Assembly (NCBI RefSeq): GCF_003182095.1
Contig: NZ_QGTJ01000014.1
Location: 27,043 to 91,042, forward strand
Direction of reading: 5' to 3'
Length of the DNA stretch: 64,000 nt
Source of the DNA: Plasticicumulans acidivorans
GTDB taxonomy: Bacteria > Pseudomonadota > Gammaproteobacteria > Competibacterales > Competibacteraceae
Both the position numbers and the translations under genes were made by a program. Below the pieces are notes generated by a model, which did not search any database, was not told the DNA's origin, and saw only the letters and a program-made list of their open reading frames with translations. Positions 45,842 to 55,459 of this stretch are shown here, piece by piece; within the stretch, counting starts at the first letter, position 1; each line of letters begins with the position of its first letter.

Positions 45842-46978
45842 ATGTCGCGCCCGCACTTTGCTGCTTTACTGCTCGTCGTTTTCACGCTGCTGTCGCCACC
45901 GCAGGCCGCTGCGCAACCGTACTCTGCGCTCTATGTCTTCGGTGACAGCCTCTCCGATACCGGCAACATTTCAGCGATCCAGTTTGCAGCCGGCAGCCCG
46001 CTGACGCTGCCCGCCGATCCCTATTATCAGGGACGCTTCAGCGACGGCCCGGTGTATGCCGAGCTGGTGGCCGCCGGGCTCGGCCTCGCGCCATTGCTGC
46101 CATCCGTGCACATGTTTGGTGCGCCGGCGAGCGGGAGCAACTACGCCGTTGGCGGCGCGCGCAGCGCCTATAACCTGCCCTTGCTGCAGTCCGGCATCCC
46201 GCAGCCGATCGTCGATGCTTCATCGATCGCCGGCGAGGTCGGCGCCTACATCAGCGGACTCGGCGGCGCCGCCGCCGACAGCGATGCGCTCTACATCTTC
46301 TTCGGCGGCTCGGACGACATGCTCGACGCGGTCGCGACGCTCGCCAGCGGCGGCAGCCTGAGTGACGCCCTGAGCCAGCTCAACGCCGCAGCGGCCAGCC
46401 TGATCAGCTCGATCGATGCGCTGATCGCCAGTGGCGTACAGCATCTGCTGGTGATGAACGTTCCCGACATCGGCAAACTGCCTTCGGTACTCGCGGCGGA
46501 TGCCGCGGTCGCCGGCTTCTCCGCGCTGGTCTCGCAGCTGACCCAAAGCCTCAACAGTGCGCTGTGGAATCATCTGAACGCCGTCAGCGGCATCGATCTG
46601 ATGCGCTTCGACACGTTCGCATTACTCGATGAAATCGTCGCCACCCCAAGCGCTTACGGGCTCACCAACATCACCGACAGCTGCTATCTGGGCGATTTCC
46701 TCGGCATCTACAACCCGGCCAATCCGTCGGCATGCAGCACCCCGTCGCAATACCTGCTGTTCGACACCGAGCATCCGTCGTCAGGCGTACACGCGATACT
46801 CGCCGCACAGGTGTTGGCGACCGTGCTGCCCGTCGCGGAGCCTTCCGAATTCCCCCTGCTGGCGCTCGGCCTGCTGTGCCTGGCAATCTTCTGTCAGCAG
46901 AGGCGAATCACTGTATGTCCCGGCCACGGCAGCCCGCGTTTGCCGAGCGCGCTCCGCCGGCACGCCCAGACAGCCTGA
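45842..46978 (+). CDS. Secreted GDSL esterase/lipase with PEP-CTERM-like tail
   Basis: A 378-residue exported SGNH/GDSL hydrolase. A signal peptide (FAALLLVVFTLLSPPQAAA) is followed by YVFGDSLSDTGN with the nucleophile serine, then block III FFGGSDDML, where the usual Asn is Ser, and the catalytic DTEHP. Near the C-terminus VAEPSEFPLLALGLLCLAIF plus CQQRR resembles a PEP-CTERM sorting signal with AEP in place of PEP, but about 25 more residues follow before the stop. The leader 45582-45841 holds no gene. No exosortase gene is in the window, so sorting is uncertain. Confidence 0.85.
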   Translation: MSRPHFAALLLVVFTLLSPPQAAAQPYSALYVFGDSLSDTGNISAIQFAAGSPLTLPADPYYQGRFSDGPVYAELVAAGLGLAPLLPSVHMFGAPASGSNYAVGGARSAYNLPLLQSGIPQPIVDASSIAGEVGAYISGLGGAAADSDALYIFFGGSDDMLDAVATLASGGSLSDALSQLNAAAASLISSIDALIASGVQHLLVMNVPDIGKLPSVLAADAAVAGFSALVSQLTQSLNSALWNHLNAVSGIDLMRFDTFALLDEIVATPSAYGLTNITDSCYLGDFLGIYNPANPSACSTPSQYLLFDTEHPSSGVHAILAAQVLATVLPVAEPSEFPLLALGLLCLAIFCQQRRITVCPGHGSPRLPSALRRHAQTA

Positions 46979-47239
46979 GTGCTCTGGCGGATTCGGCTGG
47001 CGGCTGATGACAGGATCGAATCCGCCTCGGCACAAACGGCGCCCGCAACCGACAGGCAGTTGCGGGTAGACATAACGGCACGGCATGTGCTTGAAATTTG
47101 CGCCTTTCGGGAACCGATGGGCGATTTTGGCGTCAATACGCCAGCGGCAACGCATGCAAGGCAGGATTCGCCGGATCAGAACGCTGCCGCCGCCCCGCTC
47201 GGGGCATCCATGAACATGCACACTATAAGGAGAAAAAGC

Positions 47240-47407
47240 ATGAAGACCCGTTACGGAGCGCCCTCGGCGCGACATCAGGACCGCGCCCGACGCATGGCGT
47301 TGCTCGAAAACTGGCGCCAGCCGGCACTCAGCGAGCCCGTCGAACAGGCCAGCCCACTGGGCAGCAGTCCCTCTTCATCCAGCGACGACACCGTCTCTTC
47401 TCGCTGA
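47240..47407 (+). CDS. Small protein of 55 residues, unknown function
   Basis: A short frame with an excellent ribosome binding site (AAGGAG, seven bases before the ATG). The product is basic at the start (MKTRYGAPSARHQDRARRMA) and ends with a long Ser-rich tail (LGSSPSSSSDDTVSSR), suggesting a disordered protein. No family recognised. A hairpin (CCCGCAAC/GTTGCGGG, 47042-47066) lies upstream and may separate it from the GDSL gene. An in-frame upstream ATG at 47210 lacks a ribosome binding site. Confidence 0.55.
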   Translation: MKTRYGAPSARHQDRARRMALLENWRQPALSEPVEQASPLGSSPSSSSDDTVSSR

Positions 47408-47498
47408 TCGGCAGACCCGAAACTCGCCTTTCGCCGTTGGGCACGGATACGCCCGACCGCGAGGGGCCTCACCGGCCAACCAGCCCCCGCCCCACGCA

Positions 47499-47810
47499 TC
47501 AGCCACGCACGGTACCGACACGGCGCACCAGATCGATGTAATCGAACAGGTCGCTCAGCATGAAATGACGGTTTTCGATGACGCGCATATGCGTCACGGT
47601 GTGCGGCTCGCCATCGAGCCAGCGCATCGCGGTACGGCGAAACTGCGGCGGCAGCGAGAGATTGAACGCTGACGGCTTCGCCAGCAGCTTGCAGATCTGA
47701 TCGAACAGCAGGCGGTAACGCTCATCTTCCTCCGCGAGATAGACGGAGGAGAAATCACCGCCATAGAGGCGGAACAGTTCCATGTAATCGTCGGCGTCAG
47801 GAGTATCCAT
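47499..47810 (-). CDS. Conserved-looking protein of 103 residues, unknown function
   Basis: Not recognised. The acidic N-terminus (MDTPDADDYMELFRLYGGDF) is followed by a mainly helical stretch with LLFDQICKLLAKPSAFNL and RTAMRWLDGEPHTVTHM; no signal peptide or membrane segment. Reading frame and amino acid composition look genuine, though the ribosome binding site is weak. It lies between two small genes and has no obvious operon partner. Confidence 0.6.
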   Translation of the reverse strand: MDTPDADDYMELFRLYGGDFSSVYLAEEDERYRLLFDQICKLLAKPSAFNLSLPPQFRRTAMRWLDGEPHTVTHMRVIENRHFMLSDLFDYIDLVRRVGTVRG

Positions 47811-47953
47811 GGCGTGCCACCAGCCGGCACGCGAGGGGGACGCTGCGACGGCGAAAAAGCGGACTCGGCAATCGTGCTGCGGCGCAATACCACAGTGACT
47901 GCATGGATACCTTGATTTCGCCCTCCACTCAAGCGCTTGTCGACGGCGGACAA

Positions 47954-47978
47954 CAAAAGGCCCCGCGTTGCGGGGCCT
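47954..47978 (-). terminator. Rho-independent terminator of the small exported protein gene
   Basis: Perfect 9-bp stem AGGCCCCGC/GCGGGGCCT with a three-base loop at 47958-47978, followed on the minus strand by TTTTG, 23 bp after the stop of the gene at 48001. Confidence 0.85.
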
Positions 47979-48000
47979 GTTCGCTCAGCCGCGACAGGAC

Positions 48001-48276
48001 TCAGCCGTGGCTGGACTCACCACACACCGGCAGGACCGGACCGTCGTTGCCGACGCGCGGCTCCAGGGGGAACACCACCACGCAGCCCTGCTGGCTGACG
48101 TGCCCCTGGGTCTGCTGCACCGACGCCGGCGTGGCCTGAGCCGGCTCGGCGCCCTGCGCGTACTTGTCGATGCCCGCCGCCCAGTACGGAGACGGGAAGC
48201 TGTCGCGCTCCCCGGCATGGGCCACGGAAAGGGCGGAAACGGCCAGCAGGCCGGCGACGAGAAGTCTGGCATTCAT
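48001..48276 (-). CDS. Small exported protein of 91 residues, unknown function
   Basis: Begins with a clear signal peptide (MNARLLVAGLLAVSALSVAHAG, likely cut after AHA). The mature part is about 70 residues, with SFPSPYWAAGIDKYAQGA and two cysteines (QGCVVVF and LPVCGESS) that could form a disulfide in the periplasm. No family recognised. Ribosome binding site GAGG lies nine bases before the ATG; an overlapping frame four bases to the left has no support. A terminator follows. Confidence 0.7.
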   Translation of the reverse strand: MNARLLVAGLLAVSALSVAHAGERDSFPSPYWAAGIDKYAQGAEPAQATPASVQQTQGHVSQQGCVVVFPLEPRVGNDGPVLPVCGESSHG

Positions 48277-49426
<1,150 letters not shown>

Positions 49427-49464
49427 GACGGCGGGCGCCGGTGACGCCCGCGCGCCAGGCCCTT

Positions 49465-50067
49465 TCAGCCGAACAGCTTCGCCGCCAGCGTGGCGACGTG
49501 TTCACCCTGGAAGCGGGCGATCGCCAGCTCGTTGGCCGAAGGCTGGCGACTGCCGTCACCACCGGCGAGCGTGGTGGCGCCGTAGGGCGTACCGCCGGTG
49601 ATCTCGTCCATATTGACCAGCCCGGCGCAGCTGTAGGGCACGCCGACGATGACCATGCCGTGATGCAGCAGCGTGGTGTGGAAGGAAGTGATCGTCGTCT
49701 CCTGACCGCCGTGCTGCGTGCCGGTGGAGGCGAACACGCTGCCGATCTTGCCGACCAGCGCACCGCGCGCCCACAGCCCGCCGGTCTGATCGAGGAAGCT
49801 GCGCATCTGCGAGCACATGTTCCCGAAACGTGTCGGCGTGCCGAAGATGATGGCGTCGTAGTCCACCAGCTCGGCGGGCGTGGCCACCGGCGCGGTCTGA
49901 TCGAGCTTGGCGCCGGCCTTGCGGGCGATGTCTTCCGGCATCGTCTCCGGTACGCGCTTGAGCAGCACGGCGGTACCGGCCACCGAGGCGGCACCTTCAA
50001 CCACGGCGCTGGCGAGCGTTTCGATGTGGCCGTACATGCTGTAGTAGAGGACGAGAATCTTGCTCAT
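49465..50067 (-). CDS. wrbA: NAD(P)H:quinone oxidoreductase WrbA
   Basis: Flavodoxin-like quinone reductase of 200 residues that reduces quinones by two electrons, limiting semiquinone and peroxide formation. FMN-binding stretches are [13 protein letters not shown] (phosphate loop), [21 protein letters not shown], and [14 protein letters not shown]. The protein is the family's normal length. It sits downstream of cheW on the same strand with 57 bp between, so it may be separate from the chemotaxis operon. Confidence 0.95.
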   Translation of the reverse strand: MSKILVLYYSMYGHIETLASAVVEGAASVAGTAVLLKRVPETMPEDIARKAGAKLDQTAPVATPAELVDYDAIIFGTPTRFGNMCSQMRSFLDQTGGLWARGALVGKIGSVFASTGTQHGGQETTITSFHTTLLHHGMVIVGVPYSCAGLVNMDEITGGTPYGATTLAGGDGSRQPSANELAIARFQGEHVATLAAKLFG

Positions 50068-50124
50068 GGCGTGACTCCTGCGGGACGGGTCGCCAGAGTA
50101 AAGACCACGGCAGACGTGTGCGCC

Positions 50125-50643
50125 TCAGCCGACCGCTGCACCGTCGATGGCCAGGCGTGCCAGCTCGCACATTTCCTCGATCGACAACACGCGCTGCTCA
50201 TCGAGGATGACCACGAACTGCTCGCCGATGCGCCCCATGCCGCGGATGAAGTCGGTGCGCACCCGTGCGCCGAAGGCCGGCGCCGGCTCGATGCGCTCGG
50301 CCGGCAGTTCGAGCACCTCGCAGACCGCATCGACGACCAGACCGACGTCGAATCGCTCCTCTCCGGTCTCGACGATGACGATGCAGGTGCGCCGTGCCGC
50401 CTGCACCGGCGGCGCGCCGAAGCGCGCGGCAAGGTCGATGATCGGCACCACGCGACCGCGCAGATTGATCACACCGCGGATGAACGCCGGCATCATCGGG
50501 ATCGTCGTCACCCGCCCGTACTCGATGATCTCGCGGATGCGCAGAATGCCGAGCGCATACATTTCGCCGGCAACGACGAAGGTCAGCAGTTGCAGGGATT
50601 CCGCCGGTGCGGCCGCGCAGTCCTGACGAATCAGCTCTCCCAC
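50125..50643 (-). CDS. cheW: Chemotaxis coupling protein CheW
   Basis: Adaptor linking receptors to CheA. The 172-residue protein is one CheW domain: LTFVVAGEMYALGILRIREII, MPAFIRGVINLRGRVVPIIDL and VGLVVDAVCEVLEL. The GTG at 50643 is chosen because GGAGG lies seven bases before it; a TTG at 50661 overlapping the receptor stop would add six residues but has no such site. Last chemotaxis gene of its operon, 14 bp after mcp. Confidence 0.92.
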   Translation of the reverse strand: MGELIRQDCAAAPAESLQLLTFVVAGEMYALGILRIREIIEYGRVTTIPMMPAFIRGVINLRGRVVPIIDLAARFGAPPVQAARRTCIVIVETGEERFDVGLVVDAVCEVLELPAERIEPAPAFGARVRTDFIRGMGRIGEQFVVILDEQRVLSIEEMCELARLAIDGAAVG

Positions 50644-50657
50644 GAGGCGCCCTCCGC

Positions 50658-52283
50658 TCAATAGCGCACGAACTCGGCATCCGCCGGCTCGCCGCCGGCA
50701 ACCACACGCCGCGCCAGCGGCCGGGCCGGCGGCACCGCGGTGTGGCGTTCGGCCGCCGGACGTGCAGCCAGCGCCTCGGTGCCGAGCTTGAAGAAGGCCA
50801 TCAGCTGCTGCAGCTGTTCGGCCTGGCTCGACATTTCCTCGGCCGTCGCCGCCAGCTCCTCGGAGGCCGAGGCGTTCTGCTGCGTGGCCTGATTGAGCTG
50901 GCCCATCGCGGCGTTGATCTGCGCCACCCCGCTCGACTGCTCGACCGAGGCGGCGGCGATCTCCTGCACCAGATCCGAGGTCTTCTTGATCGACGGCACG
51001 ATCTCTTCGAGCAGACTCCCGGCGCGTTCGGCGGTTTCGACGCTGCTGCCGGCGAGCGCGCCGATCTCCTGTGCCGCCACCTGGCTGCGCTCGGCGAGTT
51101 TGCGCACTTCGGCCGCGACCACCGCGAAGCCGCGGCCGTGCTCACCGGCGCGGGCGGCTTCGATCGCGGCGTTGAGCGCCAGCAGATTGGTCTGGTAGGC
51201 GATGTCATCGATGATGCCGATCTTGCCGGCGATCTGCTTCATCGCACCGACGGTCTCGCGCACCGCCCCGCCGCCTTCATCCGCCTCGCCGGCGACCTTG
51301 CTCGCCATCGTGTCGGTGAGCCGGGCGTTGTCAGTGTTCTGTGCGATCGAAGCCGACATCTGCTCCATCGAGGCACTGGTCTGCTCGACGCTCGCCGCCT
51401 GCTCGGAGCTGGCCTGCGACAGCGACTGCGCCGTGGCACTGACCTGCTCGGAGGCCGCGCCGAGCGCGCCGGCGGCTTCACGCACTTCGGTGATCAGTGT
51501 CGCCAGACGCTCGACGGTACTCTTCAGCGCACACAGCAGACTGTGCTGGTCACCGGGGCGCAGTGCGATCGTCACGCCAAGATCGCCCTCGGCGACGCGG
51601 TGCAGCACGCCGGCGGCGTAGTCCGGCTCGCCGCCGAGCTGGCGCAACAGCGTGCGGGCGATCCACCAGGCGACCACGACGCCGAGCAGCAGCGCCAGCG
51701 CGCCGAGACCGAGCAGCAGCAGCTGGCTGCGTCCCACCGTCGCGTCGGCGTCGATGCCGGTCTGACGCATCATCTCGCTCTGATAGGCGTTGAGCTTGTG
51801 CAGCGCGTCGATGTAATGCGCCTGCGACTGGCGCAGACGCTCGCCAAGCAGCTGCCGCGCCGTGTCGAAGTTGCCGCTGCGCAGCAGATTCGCCATCTCG
51901 CTCTGGTCGTCGAGATAGAGGCCGCGCGCCTCGACGGCGGCCTTCAGCAAGGCTTTGCCACGTTCGCTGTGGATCGTCTCATCCAGCTTGCCGAGGCGCT
52001 CGCCGATGGTTTTACGCGCCTCCTCCATCGTCGCCAGGCCGGTGCGAACGTCCTCCGGGCGCGTCGACAGCAGGGCATCGCGCTGACTGACGGCGATCGT
52101 ATCGACCGCGTAGATGATGTCACTGGTCCACAGCGTCTTCGGGAAGCGGTCGTTGACCAGGCGCTCGACCTGCTCGTTGATGCGCTCCAGGCCGATGAAA
52201 GCGACACCGAGCGTGACGCCGAGCAGCACCAGCACGACGCCGAAGCCGAGTGCCAGACGCGTACCGACCTTCAGCTTGTTCAT
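50658..52283 (-). CDS. Methyl-accepting chemotaxis protein with 4HB sensor domain
   Basis: Transmembrane receptor of 541 residues. Helix 1 ([20 protein letters not shown]) and helix 2 (about 185-208) enclose a four-helix-bundle sensor of about 155 residues; HAMP follows, then a long cytoplasmic domain with the conserved hairpin [20 protein letters not shown] and [20 protein letters not shown]. It lies in the same operon as cheA and cheW, so it probably feeds this CheA. The C-terminus (AEFVRY) is not the NWETF docking pentapeptide. Ligand unknown. Confidence 0.93.
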   Translation of the reverse strand: MNKLKVGTRLALGFGVVLVLLGVTLGVAFIGLERINEQVERLVNDRFPKTLWTSDIIYAVDTIAVSQRDALLSTRPEDVRTGLATMEEARKTIGERLGKLDETIHSERGKALLKAAVEARGLYLDDQSEMANLLRSGNFDTARQLLGERLRQSQAHYIDALHKLNAYQSEMMRQTGIDADATVGRSQLLLLGLGALALLLGVVVAWWIARTLLRQLGGEPDYAAGVLHRVAEGDLGVTIALRPGDQHSLLCALKSTVERLATLITEVREAAGALGAASEQVSATAQSLSQASSEQAASVEQTSASMEQMSASIAQNTDNARLTDTMASKVAGEADEGGGAVRETVGAMKQIAGKIGIIDDIAYQTNLLALNAAIEAARAGEHGRGFAVVAAEVRKLAERSQVAAQEIGALAGSSVETAERAGSLLEEIVPSIKKTSDLVQEIAAASVEQSSGVAQINAAMGQLNQATQQNASASEELAATAEEMSSQAEQLQQLMAFFKLGTEALAARPAAERHTAVPPARPLARRVVAGGEPADAEFVRY

Positions 52284-52332
52284 GGTTTGCAGGTCCTAGG
52301 CGAAAGAAGCAGGAAAAGGTCCGGCCGCCGAC

Positions 52333-54504
52333 TCAGGCCGGGCTACGGGAAGGCAGAACAGGCCGGCGCTGCGCAGCGAGCTGCACCAGCGCGGCGATGT
52401 CGATGATCAGCGCGACTTCACCGCTGCCGAGAATCGTCGAGCCGCTGATCGCACGCAGCGGCGCGAACAGCGGACCAAGCGGCTTGATCACGGTCTGGAA
52501 CTCACCGAACAGCTCATCGACGACGATGCCGGCGCGGCGCCCGCCGCACTGCACGACGACGACGCTGGCCCGCCGCGCACCGCCGCCAGCCGGCAGGCCG
52601 AACAGCTCGCGCAGGCACACCAGCGGCAGCGCGTGCTGGCGCAGATTGAGATATGGCGGGCAGACACCGGCACCCGCGGTATCGAGCTCGACGCATTCGA
52701 CGACGCTGTCGAGCGGCACGACGAAGCGGCTGCCGCTGCAGCCGAGCAAAAAGCCGTCGATGATCGCCAGTGTCAGCGGCAGGCGGATGCGGAACACCGT
52801 GCCGGCACCCGGCGTCGAATGCACTTCGACGCTGCCGCGCAGGCTTTCGACGTTGCGCCGCACCACGTCCATGCCGACACCGCGGCCGGACAGCTGGGTG
52901 ACACTGTCGCTGGTCGACAGTCCGGGCGCGAAGATCAACTCGGCCAGCCCACGGGCGTCGAGCTCGTGATCGGCGGTGATCAGACCGTTGGCGATGGCCT
53001 TGGCGCGGATGCGTTCGCGATCGAGTCCGCCGCCGTCGTCACCGACCTCGATGACCAGGCTGCCGCTGTCGTGAAAGGCGTCGAGGCGCAGATGGCCGCT
53101 GGCCGGCTTGCCGCGCGCCAGCCGCGTTTCGACCGGCTCAATGCCGTGGTCGATGGCGTTGCGCACCAGATGCATCAGCGGATCGCCGATCTTCTCGACC
53201 ACGCTCTTGTCGAGCTCGGTTTCCTCACCGCTGATCTGCAGCGTGATCTCCTTGCCGAGCTCGTGGGCGACATCGCGGACGATGCGCTGAAACCGCACGA
53301 AGGTCTCGCCGATCGGCACCATGCGCAGCTGCAGCGCGCTGTCACGGATGCCGGCAACCAGCCGGCTCAGCGTCGAAGCGGCCTCCTCCAGTGCGGTATC
53401 GGCATGCTTCTGCGCCAGCAGCGCGACGGCGGCACCAGCGATGACCAGCTCACCGACCTGGTCGATCAGCGCATCGAGGTGCTCGGCCTGCACGCGCAGG
53501 AAGCGTGCGCTGGCAGCCTTGCGCTCGCGCACCTGGCCCTGGCGGCGCAGGGCTTCGTCGACGACCGCCGGCTCGACGCCGTGCTGATCGACGAGGATAT
53601 GACCGAGCGGCGGCGACGGCTGTACCTCGGCCTGCCTGCGCAGGCCCTGTTCGAGCTCGACCCGACTCAGGCAGCCGCTGTTGACGAGGAGCTCACCGAT
53701 GCGCAGATCGTCTTCCGGCAGCGCCCGCAGCAGCTCCAGATACTGCGCGGCGAGGCTGCGCGGCGGCAGGATGTGCAGCGTGCAGTCGTCGGCGACGAAC
53801 TCGAAGGCGCCGGCGATGGTGTCGCGATCGACCGGCGAATCGAGGTCGATCTCGAAGCCGAGATAACAGGCTTCGGCATCGAAGTCCGCCAGCGCCGGCA
53901 GGCCATCGGTGACCGTGGCCACGCGCAGCAGGCGACCGAGCGTGCCGAGATAGCGGATGAACGACAGCGGGTCCATGCCGTTGCGCAGCACTTCGCGGCC
54001 GAAGCGCACCGAGATGTGCCAGAACTCCGGGCCGAGCGCGGCGCCGCCGCTGCGTTCGACGCGCTCCGGCAGCGTGCCGGCTGCTGCGGGCACCGGCGGT
54101 GGCGCCTCACCGAGCGCGCGCGCCAGCTCATCGAGTAACGCCTGACCGGCCTGCAGCAGGGCGGCGTCGGGCTCCTGAGCGGCGACGGCGGCATCGAGCA
54201 GCAGACCGATGTGGTCGCCGGCACGCAGCAGCAGTGCACCGAGCGCCGGCGTGAACGCCTGCTCGCCGCTGCGCAGCCGGTCGAGCGCGGTCTCGACACG
54301 GTGGGTGAAGCCGACGATGACATCGAGCTCGAACAACCCGGCCGAGCCCTTGATGGTGTGCGCGGCGCGGAACACCGCGTTCAGCCACTCGCCGTCCTGC
54401 GGATCGTGTTCGAGTGCCAGCAGACCGGCTTCGAGCTCCTGCAGGCGCTCGCGCGCCTCCTCGATGAAGGTCTGCCGGGCGGCCTCCAGGTTCATGCCGC
54501 TCAT
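52333..54504 (-). CDS. cheA: Chemotaxis histidine kinase CheA with tandem MshEN-like motifs
   Basis: Kinase of 723 residues that phosphorylates CheY and CheB. HPt domain at 1-110 with H49 (AAHTIKGSAG); a P2-like region (162-250, FWHISVRFGREVLRNGMDPL); then two 24-residue units, R268-Q291 (RIGELLVNSGCL...LRRQ) and P299-Q322 (PLGHILVDQHGV...LRRQ), matching the MshEN c-di-GMP motif; dimerisation; HATPase (HLVRNAIDHGIEP, DDGGGLD, GRGVGMDVV); CheW-like regulatory domain to the end. Its ATG overlaps the STAS stop (ATGA). The MshEN reading is from motif pattern only. Confidence 0.93.
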   Translation of the reverse strand: MSGMNLEAARQTFIEEARERLQELEAGLLALEHDPQDGEWLNAVFRAAHTIKGSAGLFELDVIVGFTHRVETALDRLRSGEQAFTPALGALLLRAGDHIGLLLDAAVAAQEPDAALLQAGQALLDELARALGEAPPPVPAAAGTLPERVERSGGAALGPEFWHISVRFGREVLRNGMDPLSFIRYLGTLGRLLRVATVTDGLPALADFDAEACYLGFEIDLDSPVDRDTIAGAFEFVADDCTLHILPPRSLAAQYLELLRALPEDDLRIGELLVNSGCLSRVELEQGLRRQAEVQPSPPLGHILVDQHGVEPAVVDEALRRQGQVRERKAASARFLRVQAEHLDALIDQVGELVIAGAAVALLAQKHADTALEEAASTLSRLVAGIRDSALQLRMVPIGETFVRFQRIVRDVAHELGKEITLQISGEETELDKSVVEKIGDPLMHLVRNAIDHGIEPVETRLARGKPASGHLRLDAFHDSGSLVIEVGDDGGGLDRERIRAKAIANGLITADHELDARGLAELIFAPGLSTSDSVTQLSGRGVGMDVVRRNVESLRGSVEVHSTPGAGTVFRIRLPLTLAIIDGFLLGCSGSRFVVPLDSVVECVELDTAGAGVCPPYLNLRQHALPLVCLRELFGLPAGGGARRASVVVVQCGGRRAGIVVDELFGEFQTVIKPLGPLFAPLRAISGSTILGSGEVALIIDIAALVQLAAQRRPVLPSRSPA

Positions 54505-54818
54505 GCCGGCGCTCCGCCAGCGGGCAGCAATTGCGGGTCACCGAACAGGCCGCCGAGTTCGAGCAGCGCGAACACGTCGAGCACCGCCTGACTGTGGCCG
54601 CTCAGGCGCAGCGCATGGCCGGCCTGCGCCATCTCGCGCTTGGCCAGCAGCAGCACCTGCACGCCGCTGGTATCGAATTCGCTGACGCCGCTCAGGTCGA
54701 TGTCGAGTTCGGTCTCGGCGTACAGCGGCACCAGCGCCGCATGCACCTCGGCGGCGTGATAGATCGTCAGCTCGCCGGCGATCGCCAGACGCTGCCCGTT
54801 ACGATGGAGTTCGATCAT
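54501..54818 (-). CDS. STAS-domain protein
   Basis: A 105-residue anti-sigma-antagonist-type domain with the STAS phosphoswitch region EFDTSGVQVLLLAKREMA, where the serine is the possible phosphorylation site. It lies between cheY and cheA: 8 bp after cheY and overlapping the cheA start by four bases (ATGA), so it is part of the chemotaxis unit. Similar single STAS proteins occur in several proteobacterial chemotaxis operons of unknown mechanism. A nucleotide or kinase-regulatory role is inferred. Confidence 0.88.
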   Translation of the reverse strand: MIELHRNGQRLAIAGELTIYHAAEVHAALVPLYAETELDIDLSGVSEFDTSGVQVLLLAKREMAQAGHALRLSGHSQAVLDVFALLELGGLFGDPQLLPAGGAPA

Positions 54819-54826
54819 CGCGGCGC

Positions 54827-55195
54827 TCAGGGCAGGATCAGCTTGGCGACGGCCGCCAGCATCGTCGCCGGCTGGAAGGGCTTGACCACCCAGGCCTTGG
54901 CACCGGCGGCCTGACCGGCGAGCTTTTTCTGCTCACCGGCTTCAGTGGTCAGCATGATCACCGGCACGAAGCGGTATTCGGCCCGCTTCTTGAGCTCGGT
55001 GACGAAGGTGATGCCATCCATCACCGGCATGTTGACGTCGCTGATGACCAGGTGGACCTTGCGACCGTCGAGGCGATTCAGTGCATCCTGGCCGTCACAG
55101 GCCTCGATGACCTCATAGCCGGCCTGTGTCAGCGCGATGTTGACGACCTGGCGCAGGGACGCGGAGTCGTCGACGATCATGATGGTTTTCGGCAC
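54827..55195 (-). CDS. cheY: Chemotaxis response regulator CheY
   Basis: Single-domain receiver of 122 residues. It has D9 and D10 (IMIVDDSASLRQVV), phospho-accepting D53 (ISDVNMPVMDG), the switch Thr of IMLTTEAG and the lysine of VVKPFQ. The start is GTG at 55195, with AAGGAG eight bases before; an upstream reading to 55234 lacks support. First gene of cheY-STAS-cheA-mcp-cheW. With no output domain it should bind the flagellar motor or act as a phosphate sink. Confidence 0.93.
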   Translation of the reverse strand: MPKTIMIVDDSASLRQVVNIALTQAGYEVIEACDGQDALNRLDGRKVHLVISDVNMPVMDGITFVTELKKRAEYRFVPVIMLTTEAGEQKKLAGQAAGAKAWVVKPFQPATMLAAVAKLILP

Positions 55196-55459
55196 GTTGC
55201 ACGCTCCTTGAAACACCCTGGCCGATCCCGTCACGGTTGCGGCGCCGCCGCCACACTAGGAGGAATGACCGATTTCCTGGCTTGATGCCGATCAAGCGCC
55301 AGCCGGCACGAAAGCAGACAATTGTTTCCGCGATGCGTAACAGAAACGGTAGCCCATCGACTGTGTGCTGCCTCACTCGCATCGGCCGGCGGCAACGCGA
55401 GAATGGCTGGGCCATCATTGCCGTCATTCCAGAATTACACGCCAGCGGAGCGCGAGCGC

